The translations under genes and the position numbers were made by a program. This document shows positions 40,111 through 49,920 of a stretch of DNA of 64,000 bases, piece by piece. Below the pieces are notes generated by a model. It saw only the letters and a list, made by a program, of their open reading frames with translations, ran no database searches and was not told where the DNA came from. This DNA comes from Opitutales bacterium (GTDB lineage: Bacteria; Verrucomicrobiota; Verrucomicrobiia; Opitutales; Seribacteraceae), in assembly GCA_029254745.1 (NCBI GenBank), contig JAQWWZ010000031.1, forward strand, positions 46,391-110,390, read 5' to 3'. Numbering within the stretch: the stretch's first letter is position 1; each line of letters begins with the position of its first letter.

Positions 40111-41676
40111 ATGTATAATTTAAAACTTACCTACTTTCATATCATGCACTTTTTACTCCTGTCTTGGGCAACAGGAGAGATTCGTACCCCAGCGGTTATT
40201 GGTAACCACATGGTTCTTCAACAAAACCATCCAAATCCAATATGGGGATGGGATAAACCTGGCCAATCCATTGAAGTAACGATTTCTGGACAAAACCATA
40301 AAGCAGTGGCGAACAGCAAAGGCTATTGGCGCGTAGTTCTCAGCCCCATGAAATCATCAAATTCTCCCAAAGAAATGATCATTCAAGGTAGTGCTGACCT
40401 AAAGTATAAAAATATTCTTGTGGGAGAAGTGTGGCTGTGCTCAGGACAGTCGAATATGGGCTGGGGCTTAGGGCAGGCAGATGACAGCGACCTCGAATCT
40501 ATGAGTGCCAAACTTCCCAATCTTCGGCTCATCAGTGTCCCTCAGTTGGGCACGCAGAAACCACAGGATGACTTTATCGGAAAGTGGGAGCAAACCACGC
40601 CTGAGTCTGTAATCAATTTTTCTGCCATTGGTTACCTATTCGGTAGAAGACTTCACCAGGTTTTAGATGTACCCGTTGGTTTGATTGATAATGCATGGGG
40701 GGGCTCTGCCTGCGAAGCATGGATACCACGGCACAGGCTCAATCAATTAGCTGTCGCTAAACCATACCTGGAAACATGGAGGAAAACCGAGGCAGAATTC
40801 GATTTTGAAAAACTTCAAGTAGCCTACGAGAAAAATATGAAAGCATGGAAAGCGAAAGCTTCTGTTCGAAAAGAGGGAATAGCCCTGAAAAGAAAGCCAA
40901 GAGCTCCTCGCAATCAACTCACCGGCCAGCATCGTCCTGCCAACTTGTACAACGGTATGCTAAACCCGATCATTGGGTATGGAATCAAGGGAGCTATTTG
41001 GTACCAGGGCGAAAGTAACACAGGGCGCGGCCATGCTTACCGCGAAGTATTTCCGCTTATGATTCAATCATGGAGAGATGCCTGGCAACAGGGTGATTTT
41101 CCTTTTTACTGGGTACAGCTGGCAGATTATATGAACGAAGCACCCGAACCTTCGACTGAGCAAACCTGGCCTGAATTACGAGAAGCTCAGACCTTTACCC
41201 TCAACAAACTTAAGAATGTGGGAGAGGCTGTCATCATCGATGTCGGTGAAGGACGCAACATTCATCCTCGCAACAAGCAAATTGTAGCGAATCGTCTCGT
41301 ACGCTCTGCCTTGGCCAAAGATTACGGCAGAGAAATCCCCCACCAAAGCCCTCGTTATCAATCGATGGAGATTAAAGGAAATAAGATAATTCTTACCTTT
41401 GATCATGTCGGTGAAGGCTTGTATTGCTTTGATATTCCCGAAGCAAAAGGCTTCGCCATTTGCGGAGAAGATCAGGATTTCGTATGGGCCAAGGCTAAAC
41501 TTTTGGGCAGAGGTAAAGTCGAAGTCTGGGCCCAAAGCATCAAAAAGCCAATAGCAGTCAGATATGGGTGGGCGGATAATCCAGTTTGCAATCTTTACCG
41601 TAGGGATGGTTCAGTTACCCTGCCAATGACACCATTTCGTACGGATGATTTTGCGATGATTACTTTTGGTCAGTGA
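40111..41676 (+). CDS. Sialate O-acetylesterase-like protein
   Basis: VWLCSGQSNMGWGL, IDNAWGGSACEAW, GAIWYQGESNTGRGHAY. Confidence 0.9.
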   Translation: MYNLKLTYFHIMHFLLLSWATGEIRTPAVIGNHMVLQQNHPNPIWGWDKPGQSIEVTISGQNHKAVANSKGYWRVVLSPMKSSNSPKEMIIQGSADLKYKNILVGEVWLCSGQSNMGWGLGQADDSDLESMSAKLPNLRLISVPQLGTQKPQDDFIGKWEQTTPESVINFSAIGYLFGRRLHQVLDVPVGLIDNAWGGSACEAWIPRHRLNQLAVAKPYLETWRKTEAEFDFEKLQVAYEKNMKAWKAKASVRKEGIALKRKPRAPRNQLTGQHRPANLYNGMLNPIIGYGIKGAIWYQGESNTGRGHAYREVFPLMIQSWRDAWQQGDFPFYWVQLADYMNEAPEPSTEQTWPELREAQTFTLNKLKNVGEAVIIDVGEGRNIHPRNKQIVANRLVRSALAKDYGREIPHQSPRYQSMEIKGNKIILTFDHVGEGLYCFDIPEAKGFAICGEDQDFVWAKAKLLGRGKVEVWAQSIKKPIAVRYGWADNPVCNLYRRDGSVTLPMTPFRTDDFAMITFGQ

Positions 41677-41700
41677 GTAGCCAACACAGGAAAATTTAAT

Positions 41701-43065
41701 TTAAACAGCTGGAAATAAGCTGCCATCTTTCATGCCGTGAATAATTTTTTTATCAGCAGGGCAGAAGGCAGCCAGTGTACCGTGCCAGTGCATCGAGTTC
41801 TTATAGAAAAAGTAGTAAGGAGACAAACGCACCCGGCCTCGTTCTTTAACTATCTTGCCGTTCTCCTGAAAGATATCATGCTCGAATGCTCTCGGTTTCC
41901 TATATTGCTGTAAAACGTACAGGGGCTGAGGATAATTGGTAAGGGCATCACTCAAAGCCTGAGCCCAATCATCTGCGGATACATCATCTCCAATGACTAC
42001 GCTTCTTGCACCCCATGCTGTTTCATGAAAACCACTGGCCTTAAGCACAAGGGATCTCTCCTTTTTACTTGCCCGGCTTAAACTCATCCATTCTGTGAGC
42101 GGTTTCTCCTTAACGAAAGGACCATCAAGATATGCTCCAGCAGGGATTGGTGATGGATCGATTATCCAAGTCTGCGGGATAGCTGCACTTAAGATTTGAC
42201 GGTCTTTTTTACTTAAAAATTCAGCCCAAAAAGAAGTGAGACGAGGGTGGTGAAAAAGGGCAAGGGACAGTTTTTCCTCATGCACAGGTTTCATGGGGGG
42301 GGTAACCACAAGGCTTCCACTTTCAACCAAACCAGCCATGTCCTGAATCAGCTTAATGTTCTCGTAGTCAAATAACTCCCAGAATCGGTAGACAACCTGT
42401 ATTTGTTTCCCATTATGCAAAAGAGCATTTCCTTGGATAACCAGTTCATTCGGATTGCAAACTTCGACGGAGAGCCCTTTTTTGCATAATTCTGTGGATA
42501 ACCATTTCATCTCCGGCAAATAAGTATCTGCTTCTTCACTTACAGCAATAACCATGCTCGCATCGATACCGCCGAAATCTTGGGCTGCCTCAAGCAGCGC
42601 CGTAGCAAACGCATCCACCATGGTCTGATCACGGGAGATCTCATAAACTTCCTCCAAGTTAGCCGTAAGCCCTATCCCTCCTGGAACCGCGTCCCACTCG
42701 GTCAGAATGATTCCATCTTGGGTGGGAAGAAGGTCTGGGCGAAGGACTAAGGGTAAAGATGTGCGAACGGCATCGGAACGCATATGCTGGATGAGCCATT
42801 CGGGTTTTCCCGCGTCATAATATTCCGCAACCCAGGGAACTTGAAAGTCCTGGTTGCGCAGGATGGATTGACCGGTCCACGACTTTCTGTAGAGAAGGTC
42901 CACCGCTCGGTAGAAAGAAAGAGCAGCTTGCCCTAAATCTTCAATCCATTCCTTGGCAGAATCAATCAAAGGCCAAGGGTATGGTGACCACTTCCATGTC
43001 TTGCCAGCAAATAATTCCTGGTCTTGTATTTGCTTAGCCCGCTGAGCCGACAAGTTAGGACTCAT
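41701..43065 (-). CDS. Hypothetical protein (possible ATP-grasp-like fold)
   Basis: 454-aa ORF; VLRPDLLPTQDGIILTEWDAVPGGIG, VLQQYRKPRAFEHDIF...GRVRLSPYYFF. Confidence 0.6.
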   Translation of the reverse strand: MSPNLSAQRAKQIQDQELFAGKTWKWSPYPWPLIDSAKEWIEDLGQAALSFYRAVDLLYRKSWTGQSILRNQDFQVPWVAEYYDAGKPEWLIQHMRSDAVRTSLPLVLRPDLLPTQDGIILTEWDAVPGGIGLTANLEEVYEISRDQTMVDAFATALLEAAQDFGGIDASMVIAVSEEADTYLPEMKWLSTELCKKGLSVEVCNPNELVIQGNALLHNGKQIQVVYRFWELFDYENIKLIQDMAGLVESGSLVVTPPMKPVHEEKLSLALFHHPRLTSFWAEFLSKKDRQILSAAIPQTWIIDPSPIPAGAYLDGPFVKEKPLTEWMSLSRASKKERSLVLKASGFHETAWGARSVVIGDDVSADDWAQALSDALTNYPQPLYVLQQYRKPRAFEHDIFQENGKIVKERGRVRLSPYYFFYKNSMHWHGTLAAFCPADKKIIHGMKDGSLFPAV

Positions 43066-43074
43066 GGTAAACCC

Positions 43075-44232
43075 TTAGTCTTCTACCTGTATTTCTTTGT
43101 TGCGTTGCCGGGGACAGCCCGCGCGCAACCAGCCATTAACGAAAGGATCCAGTTCTCCATCCATGACGGCTTGGACTCCAGAGGTTTCCACCCCTGTCCT
43201 TAAATCCTTTACCATTTGATAGGGCTGAAATACATAGCTTCGGATTTGATTGCCCCACCCCATCTCTCCTTTATCACCATAAAATTTTTCCATCTCCGCT
43301 CTCTTTTCATCTTGTTGCTTTTCATAGATTCGGGATTTTAAAACCTTCATCGCCGTTTGCTTATTTTTCAACTGTGAACGTTGATTCTGACATTGGACGA
43401 CGATGTTTGTGGGAATATGAGTTAAGCGAACAGCGGAGTCTGTTTTATTTACATGTTGCCCACCCTTTCCACTCGAACGATAAGTATCGATCCGTAAATC
43501 ATCATCAGGAATATCCATATTAATATCATCGTCTTCCACCTCAGCAATGACATCAACGGAGCAAAAAGAGGTGTGCCTTCTTTTATTAGAATCAAATGGA
43601 CTGATACGGACGAGGCGATGAACTCCACGTTCTGCCTTGGCATACCCATAAGCATTTAAGCCATCGATCCGGATTGAACAACGGCTGATACCCGCTTCTT
43701 CACCGGGTTGTAAATCCTGCATTTCAACATCGTACCCTCTTCTCTCAGCCCAGCGAATATACATTCGCATGAGCATATCTGCCCAGTCACAGGATTCTGT
43801 TCCACCTGCACCAGCATGAATACTCAATAAGGCAGGGCGGGCATCGAAGGGTTCGTTTAAAAAGCTTGCCACTTCTAAGTCCTCAATTTTGGAAAGCAAA
43901 GCTTCTAAGCTTACCACAAACTCCTTGGACATTTCTTCCTCTTCTTCATCTTCTTCGCAAAGCTCACAAAGAGCTTCAAGGTCTTCTACCTTGGACCGAA
44001 AATTCTCCACTTTGGAAACGGTCTGCTTGAGCCTATTGTTTTCGGAGCCAACTTTTCGGGCTTGGGCCTGGTCATCCCAAAAAGCAGGAGCTGTCATCTC
44101 CTGCTCTAGTTCCGCAATTTTTGCCTTCTTTTCATCACACTCCAAAAACTTCCAAAGGTGATTGGTTCGTTTTATCAATTCTTGGAGGCGGGTTTTATCT
44201 TCGGGCAATATCATAATGTTTGGGTCATACAT
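43075..44232 (-). CDS. prfB: Peptide chain release factor 2
   Basis: [56 protein letters not shown] (GGQ); start at ATG 44232 or 44214 rather than the track start. Confidence 0.92.
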   Translation of the reverse strand: MYDPNIMILPEDKTRLQELIKRTNHLWKFLECDEKKAKIAELEQEMTAPAFWDDQAQARKVGSENNRLKQTVSKVENFRSKVEDLEALCELCEEDEEEEEMSKEFVVSLEALLSKIEDLEVASFLNEPFDARPALLSIHAGAGGTESCDWADMLMRMYIRWAERRGYDVEMQDLQPGEEAGISRCSIRIDGLNAYGYAKAERGVHRLVRISPFDSNKRRHTSFCSVDVIAEVEDDDINMDIPDDDLRIDTYRSSGKGGQHVNKTDSAVRLTHIPTNIVVQCQNQRSQLKNKQTAMKVLKSRIYEKQQDEKRAEMEKFYGDKGEMGWGNQIRSYVFQPYQMVKDLRTGVETSGVQAVMDGELDPFVNGWLRAGCPRQRNKEIQVED

Positions 44233-44947
44233 TAAAGTCCAATCCTTCTGGTAAATCAACATGAAGCCCGCATTCTCGTCCATGACCGCCATGCCTGGCA
44301 TCATCAACTGAATCGACCTCAGAAATCTTTTTCGTACTGTGCCAATCACCAAGAGAGTCATAACCGACTCCTTCCAGAGGATGATAAGGTAAAGCATTCT
44401 GGGGTAAGTATTGGTAGGTCTTTCGATCATCCCAATCAAGAATGGGGTAAATCTTCGTGATCCCTTTCTGGTCTTCAACGAAGGGTAAATTTTGCCTTGT
44501 GGAAGATTGTCCCCGCCTCAAACCTGCGAGCCATGAAGTTGCACCTAATTCTTTGAGGGCCCGATCCATCGGTTCTTTCTTATTCATTAGGTTGTACTTC
44601 GCCATTTCCTCCGGGCCCTGCTCCCATAGTTTCCCAAATTGAATTTCCTGGAAAGCTGGAGACTTTGCTGCCGAATAGATACTCGCTCTAAAGCCCAATT
44701 CTTGCTGCAAGGTAAAAGCATACTGATATGTCCCGGGAAACAAGTACCCTGTATCAACAAAGATAATCGGGATTTCATGGCTAACCTGACGAACTAAGTG
44801 AATCATGACTGCACTCTGCAAACCAAAGCTGGTAGAGGTGACAAGTCCGCTTCCAAATTTTTCCCATGCCCATCTGATCCTGCCCAAAGCGTCCAAAACT
44901 TCGAGATCGTCATTCCACTGTTTAATATCGTTCAAATTTGCTTTCAT
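44225..44947 (-). CDS. cysH: Phosphoadenosine/adenosine phosphosulfate reductase
   Basis: [48 protein letters not shown]-terminus; ATG 44947 (MKANLND). Confidence 0.9.
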   Translation of the reverse strand: MKANLNDIKQWNDDLEVLDALGRIRWAWEKFGSGLVTSTSFGLQSAVMIHLVRQVSHEIPIIFVDTGYLFPGTYQYAFTLQQELGFRASIYSAAKSPAFQEIQFGKLWEQGPEEMAKYNLMNKKEPMDRALKELGATSWLAGLRRGQSSTRQNLPFVEDQKGITKIYPILDWDDRKTYQYLPQNALPYHPLEGVGYDSLGDWHSTKKISEVDSVDDARHGGHGRECGLHVDLPEGLDFNV

Positions 44948-45069
44948 CCGATGTGCAGGTGTCACTATGTCAAAAATTATCTCAAGAGTAAAGAGTATGC
45001 ACAACTATGACAGGATCTTAGGTATAAATTACATTGTCGAAGCTTCCCACATCTATTAATTTTCAATAT

Positions 45070-45678
45070 ATGGATGAAATTGATAATCTCCTTGCCCGAA
45101 AACCTGAACTCACAACCTGCCAGTCGGTTATGCGGGAAGCCGCTCAAAAACTTGTAGAGTGTTTTCAAAAGGGAAATAAGCTCCTTCTCTGCGGAAATGG
45201 AGGGAGTTGTGCAGATTGCGAACATATTGCAGGTGAATTAGTGAAGCAGTTTTCCCGGCCTCGTCCCCTTTCTTTAGAGCTGCAACAGAAACTCGGCTCA
45301 GAACTTTCCAGGGAGCTCCATGGTGGACTACCTGCGCTTTCCCTTCCGTCAATGATTGGTTTCCACACCGCTTTTAATAATGATGACAAGCCAGAATATG
45401 CCTTTGCTCAACAAGTGGTCGCTTTTGGAAAACCAGGCGACCTGTTACTCGGCATTAGTACATCAGGTAATTCTGCCAACATCATACATGCCGCCCGGGC
45501 AGCCAAAGCCTTGGATCTTGGCGTCATCAGCTTAACCGGAGAAGGAGGTGGCACCCTGGGCACCATTGCAGATTATCCCATTTGTGCTCCGGCAAAAGAG
45601 ACTCCTCGCATCCAAGAGTTACACCTTCCCATATATCATGCCCTCTGCCAGATCGTAGAAGACACCCTGTTCTCGTAA
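45070..45678 (+). CDS. SIS-domain phosphoheptose isomerase-like protein
   Basis: LLLCGNGGSCADCEHIAGELVKQF, LLLGISTSGNSANIIHAARAAK; ATG 45070 (MDEIDNLL) or TTG 45034. Confidence 0.85.
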   Translation: MDEIDNLLARKPELTTCQSVMREAAQKLVECFQKGNKLLLCGNGGSCADCEHIAGELVKQFSRPRPLSLELQQKLGSELSRELHGGLPALSLPSMIGFHTAFNNDDKPEYAFAQQVVAFGKPGDLLLGISTSGNSANIIHAARAAKALDLGVISLTGEGGGTLGTIADYPICAPAKETPRIQELHLPIYHALCQIVEDTLFS

Positions 45679-45683
45679 ATCCT

Positions 45684-47078
45684 ATGTCGGCTGCTTCCGG
45701 CTTACTTGCCCACCTCGCCCCCCCTCTTGCACAAGTCGGAAAAGACTTGTCTCGACTCGTTGATCAAGCAGGTGGAAGGTTGATTATGGTGGGAGGCTCG
45801 GTTCGGGACTTACTCGGAAAAATCAGTCCGCAAGAATTGGACCTCGAAGTGCAAGGGGTAACGCTTCCAAAAATCAAGGTGATCCTCGAAAAAAAATATC
45901 GACTTGATGAAGTGGGAAAAGCGTTTGGCGTTATCCGGCTGAAAGGCTTACCTGTTGAAATCGCCCTCCCCCGCACCGAACTAAAAACAGGACAGGGTCA
46001 TAAAGGGTTTAATGTAACCATGGACCCTGATCTTCCCTTTGAAAAAGCCGTCATGCGCAGAGATTTCACCATTAACGCCATGGGAATAGACTTGATCCAG
46101 GAAAAATTACTGGATCCTTGCCATGGGGTAAAAGATTGGGAAAAGCGTATAATAAAACATGTGGGCCCCGCTTTTATTGAAGATCCGCTCCGGGTTTTGC
46201 GAGCCATGCAATTTACAGCCCGCTTTGATTTCTCTGTCCATGAAGATACTCTACGAGTTTGCCAAGCCATGAGCATGGAGCAACTACCTCCTGAAAGAAT
46301 CTACTTGGAATGGAAGAAATTACTCCTCAAGGGAAAAAACATCACCGCCGGATTGCAATTCTTAAAAAAAACAGGCTGGCTGCGATATTTCCCAGAAATT
46401 CAGGCTCTAGATGGTTGCCCACAAGAACCAGAATGGCATCCAGAGGGAGATGTATGGATTCATACTTTGCATTGCTTAGATGCTTTTGCCCAAGCTAGAA
46501 TTGGAGATGACTGGGAGGATTTGGTCGTAGGGTTTGCGGTTTTGTGTCATGACTTAGGTAAACCGTTAACCACTACGGTCGGAGAGGACGGTCGGATACG
46601 ATCCCCCATGCATGAACCAGAGGGAGAAGCTCCAACCCGGTCATTTCTCTCTCGCCTAACCAACCAGGTCGATTTGCATGAGCAAGTCGTGCCTTTGGTC
46701 AGAAGGCATCTAACACCCCGTATATTTTACAAAGACCAAGCTAGCGATGGTGCCATCCGCCGTCTTGCTGGTAAGGTAAAAAGAATCGATCGCTTAGTCA
46801 GAGTAGCCGCTGCTGATATTGCCGGTCGTCCGCCCCGAAAAGATGAGTTTCCCGAAGGCCCATGGTTGCTCAAACGAGCCCAAGAATTAAGCGTCAAGGA
46901 TTCGGAACCCAAGCCAATCATCCTCGGTCGTCATCTTATAGAACGAGGATTACAGCCTAGCCCTGCATTTGGCCCCTTACTCAATCAATGCTTCGAAGCC
47001 CAGTTAGAAGGAGAATTTCATGAGTTAGCTGATGGACTCAGCTTTCTGGACCAAGCTATTTTCCTGAGTAAGAAGTAG
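45684..47078 (+). CDS. CCA tRNA nucleotidyltransferase / poly(A) polymerase family with HD domain
   Basis: IMVGGSVRDLLGKISPQELDLEVQG, RRDFTINAMGIDL, DPLRVLRAMQFTARF, VLCHDLGKPLTT. Confidence 0.92.
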   Translation: MSAASGLLAHLAPPLAQVGKDLSRLVDQAGGRLIMVGGSVRDLLGKISPQELDLEVQGVTLPKIKVILEKKYRLDEVGKAFGVIRLKGLPVEIALPRTELKTGQGHKGFNVTMDPDLPFEKAVMRRDFTINAMGIDLIQEKLLDPCHGVKDWEKRIIKHVGPAFIEDPLRVLRAMQFTARFDFSVHEDTLRVCQAMSMEQLPPERIYLEWKKLLLKGKNITAGLQFLKKTGWLRYFPEIQALDGCPQEPEWHPEGDVWIHTLHCLDAFAQARIGDDWEDLVVGFAVLCHDLGKPLTTTVGEDGRIRSPMHEPEGEAPTRSFLSRLTNQVDLHEQVVPLVRRHLTPRIFYKDQASDGAIRRLAGKVKRIDRLVRVAAADIAGRPPRKDEFPEGPWLLKRAQELSVKDSEPKPIILGRHLIERGLQPSPAFGPLLNQCFEAQLEGEFHELADGLSFLDQAIFLSKK

Positions 47079-48570
47079 AACCTCGCTCTTCTAGCACCCA
47101 TTTTTTTAAGGTTCTTTGATCCACCCCAATCCGTTTGGCCGCTTCTCGATAACTTCCAAAATTCTCGTAAGCTTGGTTGGCATAGATCGAGATCCACTGG
47201 TCCATGGAAAGCGTGCTATGCTCATAATCATTGGAAATCCCTTGGTTTTGCGAAAGTGATTTCGGCGGATGATATTGTCCGGTTACAACCACGTTGCGAA
47301 CCGCCTGTTCAAGTTCACGAAAATTACCGGGCCATGGGTAATCCTCAGGCAAAGAATCAGCCAATACAGTCGAAATTCTTGGGCGTAGTTCCTCGCCACC
47401 TTTCTTACCAAATAACTTTTGGCTAATAAAAGATATAAAAACATTCATTTCTTTGGGTGAATCATCCAAAATTTCCCGCAAGGAAACAGTTTTTATCTGA
47501 TCTCCGCACAGACGATAGAAAAAATCTTCACGCATCTTACCCGAATGCATGCGTTCATTGAGGTTGCGATGAGTAGCTGCAATTACCTTCCCCTGAAAAA
47601 AACTTTTTTGCTCCGCTCCTATTGGCTGAAATTCACCCGATTGCAAAATCCGTAACAGTTTTACCTGCACCGCTTCCGGCACTTCCCCAATTTCATCCAA
47701 AAATACGCTTCCATGCTTGCCTGCAGTCTGAAAAACTCCTTTGTGATCACGGATGGCTCCGGTAAAAGAGCCTTCCTTGTGACCAAACAATTCAGACTCA
47801 AGTAAAGTCTCAGATAAGGAGGATAAATGAACAGGGTGAAAGACCAGATCAGGCTTGGCACTAAACTCTCCTTTTTTTTCGTCATACGGAATAAACCGGG
47901 AGCGGGCTATCGCATCTGCTACTACTTCCTTACCAGATCCCGAGGGCCCCAAAATAATTGTGGGAAACCTCCCCACTACCTCATGCATCCATTGCTGATA
48001 GGATAACATATCCCTAGTGAAAATGCTTTGCCATACTCTCGATCTCAAATCTTGGATGGGCCGGCTCTGCCCCCTAATTCCTGAGGAAACATAAAGATAG
48101 GACCTCCTCAACTGATAGAAACAGGCAAAAAGATGAGCCGGACTCTTCCACAATGAATTGGCATCGTTCTCAATTATTTTTTTTCTCTTTTGAATCCCTT
48201 TTTCCAAAAAACGAAAAACCGAACGGGTTCGGGCACCGCTTGATTCACGGCCAAAGCATAAAGAATCAAGCTCGGGCAACATTTCATGAAAAAGACAAAA
48301 ATAAGCAAGGGCACTTTTTCTTTTTGACCATTTATCAGACTTTAAAATTTCACTCGATCCCGCAAGTAATGAATCCTCGGCACGGGAAAACCAATAAAGA
48401 ACCTGATCGAAGTGTTTATCAATTTTAACAAATCGTGGATTCCTTTTCTTCGTCTGACCAAAATGATCTATAACCTTCTGCTCCAAAAGAGTACGCTGAT
48501 TGACAAAGGGATTGGCAAAAGCAAGGCCTTCTGCCAATTCAAGAGTAAAACATAAATCCAGTTCATTCAT
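47056..48570 (-). CDS. Sigma-54-dependent transcriptional activator (AAA+, C-terminal Fis-type HTH)
   Basis: Walker A GPSGSGKE, ELFGHKEGSFTGA (GAFTGA variant), GSVFLDEIGEV, R-finger region FFYRLCG, HTH SYREAAKRIGVDQRTLKKWV. Confidence 0.93.
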   Translation of the reverse strand: MNELDLCFTLELAEGLAFANPFVNQRTLLEQKVIDHFGQTKKRNPRFVKIDKHFDQVLYWFSRAEDSLLAGSSEILKSDKWSKRKSALAYFCLFHEMLPELDSLCFGRESSGARTRSVFRFLEKGIQKRKKIIENDANSLWKSPAHLFACFYQLRRSYLYVSSGIRGQSRPIQDLRSRVWQSIFTRDMLSYQQWMHEVVGRFPTIILGPSGSGKEVVADAIARSRFIPYDEKKGEFSAKPDLVFHPVHLSSLSETLLESELFGHKEGSFTGAIRDHKGVFQTAGKHGSVFLDEIGEVPEAVQVKLLRILQSGEFQPIGAEQKSFFQGKVIAATHRNLNERMHSGKMREDFFYRLCGDQIKTVSLREILDDSPKEMNVFISFISQKLFGKKGGEELRPRISTVLADSLPEDYPWPGNFRELEQAVRNVVVTGQYHPPKSLSQNQGISNDYEHSTLSMDQWISIYANQAYENFGSYREAAKRIGVDQRTLKKWVLEERGSTSYSGK

Positions 48571-48695
48571 ATTACAAAAATAGTAATAGTAGTTTCATAT
48601 ATTGTATCATTCAATTATATTAAATATGACTACAAAGCTAAACACAATAAATGCAAGTAACTGGATGACATATACTTATGAAAAAATATCGTAAT

Positions 48696-48711
48696 TGGCA
48701 CAAGGTATGCA
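48696..48711 (+). promoter_or_regulatory. Candidate sigma-54 (-24/-12) promoter
   Basis: TGGCACaaggtATGCA; GG and GC separated by exactly 10 nt; consensus TGGCACN5TTGCA with one mismatch. Confidence 0.55.
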
Positions 48712-48785
48712 AAACCAATCATAACAAGCAACCAATCAAGAAAATTAAAATTTTAGCTCATCCGATCGTGAAAACTTTTATCCAA

Positions 48786-49613
48786 ATGCCAACACTCATA
48801 AGTGTTCTATTTATCAGCGTAAATTTATCCGCCGAGAAACTCATCAATCAGCAGATTGAATCAAATAAAACACACTTGAGTCAGCTGAATAAATCAAGAG
48901 AGGATTACCAATTAGACAAAACCGCTCTTGCTGAAATAAGCGAAAGCAGTAGAGATATCCACTGGTTAACTGCCTTTCAAAACTCTAAAAAAAGCCACGA
49001 AAAATATTTATCAAAACTAGTGGAAGTATTTGTAAGACACCCTGGCACTGATTCTGAATTCCAAAAAATTCACGAGGAACTCCTCAATCAACACCCCGAC
49101 CGGTGCAAAAATCATCCGACTGAGTCTTATCGCAATCAACTAAACTTACTTGCCAATGCCTGTAGCCCCCACCTCATCACCAATAAAGTTAGCAAAGAGA
49201 AAGCAATCATCGTTGCAAACTTGCTCAAACCACCGAGCTCGATCAAGTTCGAAGATAAAATGCACCTAATTGGAATCACAACCGAATCACAAAACTGGAA
49301 CATTCAAGCAGATTATTCCATTGCCCAGTTACGGGCTGGGAATATTTCGATCGCGAGAAATGAAAATGCGAAACTTCTAAGAAAAGCAGCAAGTCTTTCC
49401 AAAAAAAGAAAGGGCATAAATTACAGAAAAGAAGGCAATGAACGAACTTCTCAATCGCTTTACCGCGAGTACCTACTTCACCGGGCATTAATTGAATCTC
49501 ATGCAAATGATAAAGAAATCGCTAAAAAATACCTGACACAGGGTCAAAAGATCGAGGAAGAAAGTAAGAATAAGCAGAATCTAATTATCCAAGAAATTAA
49601 TTCCCTTCATTAA
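48786..49613 (+). CDS. Hypothetical exported protein
   Basis: Internal ATG at 48786 gives signal peptide MPTLISVLFISVNLSAEK; track start 48678 would place the candidate promoter inside the gene. Confidence 0.6.
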   Translation: MPTLISVLFISVNLSAEKLINQQIESNKTHLSQLNKSREDYQLDKTALAEISESSRDIHWLTAFQNSKKSHEKYLSKLVEVFVRHPGTDSEFQKIHEELLNQHPDRCKNHPTESYRNQLNLLANACSPHLITNKVSKEKAIIVANLLKPPSSIKFEDKMHLIGITTESQNWNIQADYSIAQLRAGNISIARNENAKLLRKAASLSKKRKGINYRKEGNERTSQSLYREYLLHRALIESHANDKEIAKKYLTQGQKIEEESKNKQNLIIQEINSLH

Positions 49614-49920
49614 GTAACCCGTAACCACATAATTGATTGTTCCCCATGATCCTGACAATAGCACCACTCCTGACCTTATTCCTAGGCTTTGGGTCTTACG
49701 CCATTAACCTGAAAAAATTTATATCACACAGATGTAACTACCCACTTGACTGGCAATACTAAACCCACGGTACTGGGACTGAAATTACCCGATAAAAACA
49801 GCGCCGATATCAAGCAAACGCCCCGGGCTTATCCAACAGGGGTAAAACTTTCAAAAAAACAAAACCATTGAAGTCATATCCATTCGTTACCTATCGATTT
49901 TCAAAACTCTTTCGATCTTT

